NCBI GenBank assembly: GCA_002633005.1
Contig: NMRA01000480.1
Location: forward strand, 1-48,187
Source: Phoronis australis
Lineage: Eukaryota > Phoronida > Phoronidae
Reading direction: 5' to 3'
DNA: 48,187 bases
The notes under the pieces were generated by a model. It was not told the origin of the DNA and ran no database searches. It saw nothing but the letters and a program-made list of their open reading frames with translations. Of the stretch, positions 14,001 to 26,600 are shown in pieces. Position 1 is the stretch's first letter, and the number at the start of each line of letters is the position of its first letter. Made by a program: the position numbers and the translations under genes.

Positions 14001-17000
14001 AGATAATAGTTTTCATCTTAAATCTTCTTATTCTTCACCTTATTAACCCGCCGTATCACTGTATGTTATGGCCGCCATCCCTCTACAATTCCTGGCAACA
14101 GGCACATTGTAATCCGTTGTTGGCGAGTCATAACAAGCGTCGAAAGCAGTTGTGCGAAAAGTCGTGTGAGAAGTTTGTGCTGCCCTTATTTCGGTATGTG
14201 TGCCTACGTTTTGTAGGGTTTCCAAAAGACGAGGAGGGGAGGGAAGTTAAAAACAGTTCGCTTCCCTGTCAGCTACATTTCTCATCATAACTTAGTCATC
14301 TATAATTCCTCAATCCTCAAATGGAATTCCAGATTTTGTTTGCCGATTCCTAAGTAGACGTCTCGTCACTGCCACTGGTGAAATGCCTGCACAAGTATTG
14401 TTTTTTAACTCATGTGCCAAATGTCAACTCACTTGATACATCCGGGTAAAATACAAAGATACAGTATCAAAGTTTGACATCAGCGTAGGCCTACACAGCA
14501 ATGGGTTTTATGTCAAGACTAAATTAGCAACAGAGATGTGATTTGATAAGCTGTTACATATTTCTTAAGACATTTTCGAGACTGAGTGAGAAACTCAAGA
14601 AGTAAAGCTTAACAATTGCCAAATGTATCAAAGAAATGGCATAAGAATATTTATTGAAACTAAAAAATGAATAACAGTTACAGAACACTCAGAATTCCAC
14701 GTTATAGACATTCTCTTGTAGTTGTAGCGACAGCAGACAATAATGTAGGCCTAGTTCTTGGAGTGGTCTATTCCAATAGGGAGCGATGAATCAGCGCGGC
14801 TTTGCGTGATTTTGCATTTCACCTCATAAAGAGTTCCATAGCAACTCGAGTATGAGTGTCAGATTTGAGTACGCTTGGAGTCTACTCGAAATACGACATA
14901 AGATATGCTTTTTTTAGTACGACTCCAGTGATCACGATTTTGAGTATGAAATCTCGAGTATGAGTATGAGTCTGAGTACGGAGATTGGAGACCGGGCCCT
15001 GATCTTCGACCTGAGACTTTAGCCATTATTAGAGGAAGTTAAAAATAACAGTCGGAAAGAAAAGTGACACAAACGTGTGTTGTTATGAAATATCCAGTAT
15101 GCTAATATGACATTTTGAAACCCGCTTCCTCTGGTGCCTTGGTGCATCTTTGGATAGAACCAAGTAACTGCTTTGCTTTGTTCTGAAAAACATCTTAAAA
15201 TCTTTAGCAACATATCTACAAAATTTATATGAAAGTACACAATAGGGTGGAAAGTGGTTGGAAAACCTGTTGTAGAAGTATTTACCTTACAACAAGTTAA
15301 AGTTTGACGTCCTTAGTGCTTCCATGTTCCCACCTTTTGAAATTTGCAATGGTGCACGCTTTAATTGGTTTGTTTATCTCTGCAATGGTGCACACTTTGG
15401 TTTGTTTATCTCTGCAATGGTGCAAGCTTTAATTGGTTTGTTTATCTCTGCAATGGTGCAAGCTTTATTTGTTTTTTTATCTCTGCAATGGTGCACGCTT
15501 TAATTGGTTTGTTTATCTCTGCAATGGTGCAAGCTTCAATTTGTTTGTTTATCTCTGCAATGATACACGCTTCTATTGGTTTGTTTATGACACCCCCTGC
15601 CAGTTTACTTCTGTCGTATTTTCTTTGTTCATCTATGCTTATAGGCCTACCTAGTTGTCGCACACCAGTGCCAACACTTGCCTTACATTCTATAAGGAAA
15701 GTACTTAGAAGCACCTCTTGTGGTTTTGATATTAACCATGTGCTTGCGGAAAGTGCTTTCCTTTTTGGTGAGTGTTTCAAGCTGCATGGCCTTCAAAATC
15801 AAGTTAGGAAACAGATCGTTCATTAGCGAGGTCTAATATTTCAAAGTGCTTGTGGAAAGCACCTCAGTGCTTGAATGCTAGGCAGGTTAGTCAGGTCATT
15901 GAATACAAGGCAGGTTAGTCAGGTCATTGAATGCAAGGCAGGTTAGTCAGGTCATTGAATGCAAGGCAGGTTAGTTAGGTCATTGAATACAAGGCAGGTT
16001 AGTCAGGTCATTGAATACAAGGCAGGTTAGTCGGGTCATTGAATACAAGGCAGGTTAGTCTGGTCGTTTCCAGTATGCAATGCTTCAACTACTTCCTGAC
16101 ATGTCCACTATGTTTCTGCATAGGGGCTATTAAGAGATGAGTGAGGAATCTGGGATTGGCAGAAGCCAGTGCATACTTCATCTATACTGTATTATTTTAG
16201 AGAATTATGTAAGTCATATCATTGGACCAAGAGCATGCATTGTTTTTCAGCTGATGTTCGCCATGTTGGCTTGGTCATGGTTCACACGCGAAAGGACCGG
16301 ATCAAGGCATTCATCTTTTGTTGCATTACCTCAGGAATTTTCACAACCGTCCAAGTTATTTTTGGTAAGTCAAATCAATGTTGCAACCATCTAAACATGA
16401 AAAATCTTTGTGTTAACATAGAGCAATCCCCAATTTTACAAAAACTTTTGAAATATGGGGGTCACTTTTATGCGCGCATGTATTCATTATCAGTGTGCTC
16501 CTAGTGACAGTTTTTTACGTCCACCTCTGTATCTTCATAATTCTCTAACAGATTTTCATAAAATTTGACAGGTAGGTATCTGTTAGTAAGATGACATCAC
16601 CTCCCCTCTGTCAACCAAACCACTCTGACTAATGGTCTCTCTGCCCACTTTTGTAACATGACTACAGGCCGACAACAATTCTGGTAAAATGTCGCCGAAT
16701 TTCAGACAAAAATAATTGCTAATGAAAGAATCTTTTTCCATTTTTGAATGCTTTTTAATAACAATGTTGTGAGTATCCACAGTTTCTCTAGACATTGTTT
16801 TATGCTAGGTAAAGTACCTAAAATAATACCAACATTGTGAATACAGTTTCTGTAGACGTTGATTGATGCTGGCTAAAATACACTGTCGCCAATGCTCACA
16901 ATTTCTCTAGACAATTTGTGGTAGCTTAAGTACTTTGAAAAAAATATTGTGTCCTAAATAAACATCTCAACAAAAGTTTGGAAATTTCTGTTTACTCGTC

Positions 17001-20000
17001 CGTTTTATTTTTTATTTTTTGTTTAGTAAAATCATATTGCGTACCAATTAATCAATTGATCAATCAATCATTTATTTTTAGTGTCCAGTAGGAATTGCTA
17101 CCCAACCACAACTTGGACTTATGAGTCACCATCTCCAAAGAGAACGTACCATTGAAAAGCCCAGTCATTCCCCTTTCAACGATTCTCCCACATTCCCTCA
17201 ATAAATGTCTATTCTGTTTAGTAACTTTGCTGTGGAAGAGGCTTGGTCTCAAAGTGAATTTTGCAAATTCAGTTGGAGCTAAATGTGTATTTAAGTTTGA
17301 GCATTCAGCATTTTCAATAGCAATTACAGTGCTGGTTCCATGGTTACAAAAACTTATGACAATTTGGCTATACTTGAACACTTCTAGTAACTGGTAGGCA
17401 GTAGTGATGGTCTGTATGATAGACAGTAGTCATAGTCTGACTGATAGGCAGTAGTGATAGCCTGTATTATAGACAATAGTCATAGTCTGACTGATAGGCA
17501 GTAGTGATAGCCTGTATTATAGACAATAGTCATAGTCTGACTGATAGGCAGTAGTGATAGCCTGTATTATAGACAATAGTCATAGTCTTCTCAGTCTCTG
17601 GTTGACAAACTTGACAAACCATTCGCAGTCACCACAGCGGTTTTTAGAATATTTGCTTCAGTTTGGAGATGGCACATGCTGCTGCCACCTTCTGGGAATT
17701 ACCAGCATCAATTTGTCCAAGAGCTGGGGCCTTTTCTGTATTGCAAAAATGTAGTATACTTGGAGCCAGAACACCAGATTTTCACATTTGAAGAAAGCTG
17801 CAAAATTGGGTACTCGAAACACAATTTGCATTCATACTGAGCCTGCCAACAACAGGAGTTCCATGCTATCATTCAGTGTCTAACAAATTTGATGTTTACC
17901 GCCTGGTGATAACCACTAGCACATCACAGGTGGTGACACTGCTTGGCAAAAACAAGGGAATTTGCAACATTCACTTTGTGACCAAGCCCTCTTTGGCAGC
18001 AAATTTACTGAGCAAATCAAAAATTTCTTGACAAAATGTGGTATTGGAAAGGGGAATGACTGAGCTTTCCATTAGTATGCAACATGATTTAAATAACCAA
18101 AAGTAATGAAAACACAAATTTCCAAACTTTTGTTGAGTTGTTTCGATGGGATGTTACCAAGCACTCTCCAAACACACATCATGGAGGATAGTCAATTTAA
18201 TACATAGTGGCTCCCTGTTTTGTTTTCAGGTGCTACTGTTATTGGCACGTACTTTGTGAAGGACTTACACAATGTAACGCCAGTTGTCAACCAAATAGCG
18301 AAAGACTCCATGTTATATCTGGCTGGCCTTCCATTTATTGAGTCAGTGGTATGTCTAATTGAACTTCAAGGTGGAAAATATCTCGCCTCTTGGTAATTGT
18401 TGTAGTGTAAGCTTGAGCAAGATTACTGCTCTGTAACTTAATTAAAGCGGACTAATCATCAAATTCCGCCTCAAACATGATTTGTTTTCTTCTGTTGTCT
18501 AGTGATCAAAGCAAATGTAAAGTTTGGATAATATTGTCCAAGTTAGAATAATATTGTCCAAGCCTGAATTAGTTTTTGTACTTGAATAATTTTGTTATTG
18601 AAATAGTATTCAAGATGATGAATTAAGTGTCATAGCTGTAATATATCCCTTAGGACAAAAATGCATTAGGTAGCTCTGGTTTCCACACCGACTCATTGTG
18701 AGACCTGGGGCTTGTTCCAAGAAACTGACTTAAGTTCATTTCTGACTTAAGTCTAAAATTTGTCTCAAATTGCGAACTTTGAAACTTCTACATCTGATAA
18801 GATAATCAAAATTAAGACAATACTTAAGTCAAAAACTTAAGTCAATCTGAAGATCACTTTTTTGAAATGATCTTGAGACAGATTTAAGTCTTGTCTTAAA
18901 ATTGACTGAAAGTTAAGATCTGTCTTAGCTAAGTCAGTTTTCTTGGAACAGGACCCTGTGCTCACCAACTAAAATATTGCCCTCCCACATCAATTTCAGC
19001 CAGGACAGTTGTTTTGAAAAGTTCCACAAGACAGTAAGTAAGGGTGAGCACGATTTGTAATGCCATGATTTGCCAAGTGATGAGTAAAAAATCAAATGTG
19101 CACCATTTTGCTAGTCTCTGGTGGATTTCCTTTGCTAGTAATTTTTGAAAAGTGGGCAACTGAAAATAACGCACCTCTGACTCAGTTTTCAAAAAATGGA
19201 CAAGAACTAAATGACGAGTGTGCATTTTTTGCTGTTCTCTATTTTTGTTATTGATATCTTTTCATTACAGGTATGGCTTCTCCCAAATTTTCCATAATTG
19301 TTCAAATCTAATACCTTGATACCAGTCCAACTTATTTGTCACATTCCTTCCTGCCTCTGTACAGACTTTCATTGGCACAGAGATACTGTTTTGCATTTTA
19401 TAGGCAAAGTTGCATGAAGGCATGTTACTTAAGGAAAAGCATTCCATCCTAGCTGCTGCTGGTTCCCTTACTGATGTGGGGTCACAGGTCAGTGTGCAGT
19501 CGTTGTCATGGCAACCCAATGGATGTGATTGCAGGTGTTACTTGCCATGTTGTTTATAATTGTTAGTGAACAGTTCTGACCTTGTGAAAATTAAGATGTG
19601 AATCACCACCACAGTTTGACTTTTTTACAGTTTGTGATTTGTGGGATATCAGTCTGGCTACCTGTTGGCTGAAAATCTAAGTGACTTGCATTCTCTGTTC
19701 TCATTGGTTGGTTTCACTTTGTTGCCAATGAATGACTTCTTGCAATCCCTTGTAAAGGTCTTGCCTGTCTTGGAAAATGTGGAAAATGTCAAATGAAGAA
19801 TGCATAGAAAAAATACAAACAAATATTAATGGAAAATTTTATAGATTTTGAGAAACTCAGTTTGCCAATCGTACCGGGGTTTTCCGTAGATAAGCCCATC
19901 CGATGAAACGCCCATGTGCGTTTATTCGGAAAATTATGCCGAATTATTTGGTGTTGGAACTTCTCATGTCAAGTGTCTAGATAGTGGTGCTTTAATTTGG

Positions 20001-23000
20001 AAAATTTGCTCTTAAACGCCCGCTTAGAGTCCACAAATTCAATTTTGTAGAGGATTTATTATTTATAAAAACAAGAAAAGTGTTGCTGAACTATGCTAAC
20101 AGAACTGGCTCGAATTTGTTTTTTTTTCACAATACGATGTGGCCAAGTTTTCAAGCCAGCCGAAGTTCACAGATTTTCTGTTGAGTGACTTTGGGTACTA
20201 TCATCTTTGTAACAAGGAGATCTAGGAGTGATGCACACATATTTCTTGTCCCACTTGGCAGATATTGCTATTGATAAGCTGCTATAGAAGTTTCAGTTAC
20301 AAAAATACATATGGCGCTTCATGCTGGTAGTTACGTCACGAAAATTATGACTTTCCGTTTACACGCCTCCTTTTCCGAATAAACGCCCGGGCATTTATTG
20401 ATGGGTAAGGTCACGCTAAGGGGTACAATCACAGTGATGTCAAAAACATGATAATTTATGCCCGTTTCTGNACCACTAGTTTTTTCCTACCAGCTTGAAT
20501 TTGAATTTCAAGCACTGATGTCACACTTTTGTGCCCCTTAGCGTGACCATGCCCTGATGTTCCTAAAGTGTCTTGAAATTTTGGTTTTCCGTATACACGC
20601 CCAGGGGCTTATCTAAGGAAAACCCCGGTATGCCATGCTTTTGCTCTCAGTGATGTGTGTGTGGCCTTTATCTGCAAAAATTACTGTTTTTGTGCTATTT
20701 GTGAGAAATTTTAATGAAAATTATATCGGATTCCTAGAAAACTGATGGGAAACGCGTAGAAAATAAAAACTGGATATTAGCGGGGACAGTAGTCTCATCA
20801 ACTTATTACATAATATTATATAATGGCAGGCAATGGATTTTGTCTTTCATAGTACCACCCAATAAATGCCCTACTCATTAAAGCTGCACACCAGACAATG
20901 TATTGAAAATTTTTGGTCATTCTCTATAGTGCCGGAAGTCTTTGAAAAATCAAAAACTATTAAATATTTTTGGTCAAATTCACTGAGATTTTACCTGAGA
21001 CATGGTGTTGATCATCTTGTGTTGCAGACCATTGTGACTATTCTTCTACTTCTTACTTCACTGAAGGAGTCATCGACCGTCTTGATACCAGTCATTGCCG
21101 TCTACACTGGCATGTTGGCAAGGTTGGTCATATGTGTCGTCTGTTACTATATCAAGGTCCACCCTCATCTCAAAGACATTTCCAACCAATCATCAGATGT
21201 CGTGATGGTAAACGGATTTCCAACTCTATGCAAAGCTTGGTGGTTTGTTCAAGGTTAGGTAGAAGCCTAGAGAAATTTGATTAACTTGGCAACATTTTAT
21301 CTCAGAAATGGCTAATTGTATTGATATGAGATTTTCAGATACTGTGTTCAAGGATTGGAATTTTCCACGGAAACGTGGATTTCCGCTTTTTTCAAATGTT
21401 CTGTCTGCGTATTGTATTATATTTCCGCGTAAAAAAAAATCGGATTTGATATAAAATTTCGGCGGCACATTTTCTTTCTTACCGCGGCGTTGCCGATAAC
21501 TTTCACCTCGAAAAGCGGAAGTTGCTCTTTATGTTTCGGAGGAACGTAAATTGTCAACATTGCCGGGGCATCTGGAATAGGGTGGTGGATTTCTTCAGTG
21601 GCGTCTCGTGTGATTGTAAACCGCGATGACAAATACTACGACTCTGCAGCCAAAATGTGAGGTGGGAGTGGACGGACAAGATAAAAAGACGCAGACACAC
21701 GCTACTGAAGGTGGTTTTTTTTAGTCCTCCCGATTTTTGTTGGCAAAAAGAGTCCACTGCACATCAACTATTTCAAGGCTGGGTGCGCGCATGTTGTGGG
21801 GCGTAAAAACTTCCGTTTTTTGTCATTGGTCATTCCAAGCCCTGTGTGTTTCATGCAATATTCTCCAAAATGGCTAATTGTATTGATATGGAATTTTTAG
21901 ATACCGTGTTTTATGCAATATTCTCGAAAATGGCTTATTGTATTGATATGAGATTTTCAGATACTGTGTTTTATGCAATATTCTCCAAAATGGCTAATTG
22001 GATTGATATGAGATTTTCAGATACTGTGTTTTATGCAATATTCTCCAAAATGGCCAATTGTATTGATATGGGATTTTCAGATACTGTTTTATGCAATATT
22101 CTCCAAAATGGCTAATTGTATTGATATGAGAATTTTAGATACTGTGTTTTATGCAATATTCTCCAAAATGCTTGTAGGAATTGTTTTTAAAGTGTTTCAC
22201 TTTTGGATGAGTGGCCATCAAAAATTAGGACTTATCGTTTTTCTTAGAAAGTGCATGAAATGAAAACGAAGGATCAGTAGAAAACTGTAACAGCATTTTT
22301 GAGATTTCATTTGAATATTTATACCAAATGAAGTTTGGTCAGGTTATTTGTACCATTGTTTTGCTATGAATGCACCTTGATTTGAATGTACCCTGATTTT
22401 TTGCTATTGTTTACTACAAAGACATGGTTACGTTACCCTATTACCAGATTGACTAAAAAGTCCTACATAACCTGGTGTTATGACATCCACCATCTTCTTT
22501 TCTCCGAAAGCTGCTAAATTTACTTTATGACTTGTGCTGTGCCACATAGAACACGTTTAGCTTTACTAAGTGCTCCTAACCGTTGTGGAAACATTTGGAA
22601 TGGTTTGTGTCCTTTTAGTCTGCTGTTGACAAAACTGATTGAGACATGTCTATACTTTATATTGCACTCTTTCCTGAAAGTGTCAGTTATCAATTAGAGT
22701 GTGACCATTAATTCAATCGCAATGCCTGAGCAACCAATTTCGCTATCGATACACAAAGTCGCATTTTAATTTGATTCTTATTTCCAGTTTTCACTGTTTG
22801 GGGTCTACCAAAGTTATGATTTATTTGTATTTTTCAAGAGTATTATTGAGTTTTCAAAACTCAATAATACTCTTGAAAAATTTACATCCCAGGATAGTTC
22901 ATCAGTTGGAATCTGATCATGTTGAACATTTGTGTTGCTAAAATTTCTACGAGTGATAAGGTACCTACTTAATATATTTGAGAAAAAAATGAATTAATGT

Positions 23001-23582
23001 GACAAACAAGAATCGGGTTGAAAATAATCAAAGTCCCTCTAAAAAGAATGTAATAAAATTTCCTAAAGATGTGCATTGTTCTAGCCTGGGTTATCTAGCG
23101 TTTGTTAAACAGTTCCTTATTAAATGAATATTAAATGTTCTAAATGTTAAAAACCACAACTTTCATCATTGAGATATTTGCTTTTCCAAAGTAATGTCAT
23201 CACGTTTCTTCTGTTTGAATTGAAATTGGTGACATTAAGTCACCTTATTGAAATTGGTGACATTAAATCACCTTATTGCAGTTTTAGATGACCTGGTGTG
23301 AAGTAACAGCGACCTGTCGGGTCTTCTCAAGCCTCAAAATATTTCCTAATCAGAGTTTGCAACAAAAGAGAATGTTGCGTAAATCAAAAGTTATTTTTGA
23401 CAGAATTTGCAGGTCTATTGACCCTTAAAAGAATAAACAATGAAGCTACCTGCTGGAAAATGTAATTTTTGTTTTGTCTAGGTTCTAAAATAAATTGTCA
23501 AAAAATGACTGTTACTAAAAACAGACTTCCGGGAAATTTGTGTCAATTGTGTCTTTGCAGAACCATGCTTTTTGGTACAGTG

Positions 23583-23614
<32 letters not shown>

Positions 23615-26600
23615 CGTGCGTGCGTGCGTGTTATGAAGAAGTAATAGTGGTACACGAACAAGTGAACCTCAAAGTGTATCGAATATTTGCAAATTTTTGC
23701 GCAAAATGTTCTCAATGTTTGGGCCATCACCAATTTAAAATTTAGCACCTAAAATTTAAATTACTTGAATTTGGTACGACCAGTATTGCCTACTTCATTT
23801 AATTTCATACAAGCTCTAGCCTTGAGCAAAGTAAATAAGTTGATGCAAGCTCTACCTTGAGCAAAGTAAATAATTTGATACAAGCTCCAGCCTTGAGCAA
23901 AGTAATTTGATACAAGCTTTAGCCTTGAGCAAAGTAATTTGATACAAGCTCCGGCCTTGAGCAAAGTAAATAAGTTGATGCAAAGTCTGCCTTGAGCAAA
24001 GTAAATAATTTGGTACAGGCTGCAACCTTGAGCAAAATAAATAATTTGATGCAAATAATTTGATGCAAGCTCCAGCCTTGAGCAAAGTAAATAATTTGAT
24101 GCAAGCTCTGGCCTTGAGCAAAGTAAATAATTTGATACAAGCTCCAGCCTTGAGCAGAGTAAATAATTTGATACAAGCTCTGGCCTTGAGCAAAGTAAAT
24201 ACTAAGATTAGTTTGATGCAAACTTCAACCTTGTGCAAAGTAATAAATTTTCACCATCTCAAAGTTGAGGTTTTTTTGCTGTTAGTTATCCAGGTTTCAC
24301 GTCATCAAGTTATCTGACAACCGTCCAACAATGCATTTGAAAAATGGTAACAGTGCCACCGTTTGCAGAAGACCAAATCCTCCAATTTTGGGAATATACA
24401 CATGGTTTTGCTTTTGGTTGGATATCACCATGATTACTTATTCTTGGGTGTTTGTCAAATGTTATGTATTATCAGTTGATAAACTTGTCAACAAAACTAT
24501 GAGACAGTGAAGTGTACACTGCAAAAACATTGCATGTTTTGAGACATGCAAAATTTCTGAAACTTCAAACAAGATGAATTTTAGTTTGAAATGGAGCATC
24601 AGAAGCACTGCCATTGAACTCCACCACGGACAAATTTTAGTTGTGGAAAATTAGAATTGTCAACTCGACTGATTTCAGAACTTCTAAAAAGCAAACAACC
24701 GAACAAAAATAATATATGACTTTACTAACTATTCTACAGGTCTCGGTGTGATAGTTACAATTATGGTTGTAAGCCTGGCTGTGCATTAATTGTAATCTCA
24801 CTTTTTTCCATTTCAGAAGGCAGTTAGTCTGCGCAGTATACTGTGCTTCTGGTGGCCTATAGCCTTGGTGACGTTGGTGCAGAAGGTCAGCCGACCAGTC
24901 ATTAACATATTTGTGGCTCGGTCTGAGCCAGATGAAAAAATGGCTGCCCAGGTGAGGCCAAGGACTTGGAGATTGAAAAGACATATAGTTGTTTTGTTGC
25001 CATAAAAATGCATGTTACACAGGACCTAGCCATGCCCTGTCCCCTCCCTTCGAATACCACAACACTGTTTTAAATAGTATAATATTAACTTCAACAGGTC
25101 AAACACCTCGGTACAAACTGAGCTGTCATACGAGAGCGCTTGGAGGAGCGACACTTGGCGGAATTAATCCAAAAGACGACGAACACGATATCATTCATGT
25201 GACTAGCGAAGAAATCAAATAGAGAGCATGCAATCAACTACAATAAAGAATGAAAGCCCGTTCAAAACTCTGTCTAAAGTGGTAGTTTGGCAAACATGAT
25301 AACATTCATGTGACTAGCGAAGAAATCAATTAGAGAGCATACAATCAACTACAATAAAGAACAGTAGATGGCGCAACATGACGGACGAGCCATGTCTTTT
25401 CCCACATTCTAAAATAGGTGGCGCTATGTGACAGTCTGCAAAGCAAAGTTATGTTTACAATAAGTATTTGGCCTGAAATTGTACAGTCTACAGAGCGCTA
25501 TTCAGCCACAGTAGGACAGTGCTGGCTGGGTCAGTCTGGGTCAACTAGGCATAACCAAAACAAAGTTAACTGAAAGCCAGCCAGCTGGGTCCTTGCATAG
25601 CGGATGACCGAATTGGAACAACGGTATCCGTAAATCTCGAATAATTCAAAAAGTAGACGTCGTAGCGCAAAATGGAAAATATCTTTTGAAAGCCCATTCA
25701 AAATTCTATCTAAAGTGCTAGTTTGGCAAACACGATAGCATTCATGTGACTAGCGAAGAAATCAAATAGAGAGCATACAATCAACTACAATAAAGAACAA
25801 TAGATGGCGCAACATGACGGTCCAGTCTACAGTAGGACAGTGCTGGCTGGGTCAGTCTGGGTCAACTAGGCATAACCAAAACAAAGTGAACTGAAAGCCA
25901 GCCATCTGCGTGCTTGCATAGGCGACCGAAGGAACAACGGTATCCGAAAATCTCGAATAATTCAAAAAGTAGACGTCGTAGCACAAAATGGAAAATATCT
26001 TCTGAAAGCCCGTTCAAAACTCTATCTAAAGTAGTTTTGCAAAAATCCAAAAAAATTTCGAGAAAATTGAAAATTTGCCGTTTTTTTGAAATTCAAAGTC
26101 AAATAACTCGAAAACGGTAAGTCTGAGAAATACGCTCTCCCAGACTTTTTGAAAGGCCATACTTCAAGGAATCCACATGCAAAAATTCACGTCATTTACT
26201 CTTCCCGTTAAAAATGCGACACCAGAGCGATTGAAACCGTGTGAACGTGCGCCACAGCCGCCATCTTGAAAGTGACTTCCGGTCCAACAATTTTTTATAA
26301 AAGCTTATTAAACTCAACAAACACGTGACCTGTTTGAAAGTGATTGGTTTGCAAATGTGCCCTCTACAGGAGAAAACGTTTTTAGCCATATTTCGGGATG
26401 CACATGCGCCACGTCCAATATTTCCGCCATCTTAAACCGGAAGTCAACGATTTTCCGCACACTTGTAGCACATGCGTTCTAGTAAATTCGTACCGATTTT
26501 CAGCCATGTACGTCGAAAAATGCGGCCTCTACGAGCATTTGACTGTGAAATCGGATACAAAATGGCCACCACGTCCGCCATTTTGTATCCGATCATGACC

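Noticed and set aside
15872-16061. CRISPR-like array of regular 28-bp repeats
   Set aside because: There are no distinct spacers between repeats, the genome is animal, and no cas genes are present. It is a plain minisatellite.
17064-17397. Transposase in the intron 3 element
   Set aside because: Frames of 81 and 105 codons lie on opposite strands over the same DNA, and neither shows a DDE-type motif or helix-turn-helix that I can recognise.
21846-22263. Repeat-protein gene with a 20-residue motif
   Set aside because: The frame is open only because the 60-bp minisatellite unit is a multiple of three. It lies inside an intron of the ANKH-like gene and has no family match.
23800-24317. Long frames on both strands with 12-residue repeats
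   Set aside because: These are products of the 36-bp tandem array, open on both strands at once, without start context or a family match.
25098-25222. Final coding exon of the ANKH-like gene
   Set aside because: The Gly-Ala-Thr-Leu-Gly likeness is short, the phase does not fit exon 7, and exons 8-11 with good matches lie downstream. It is kept only as an odd terminal-exon-like segment.
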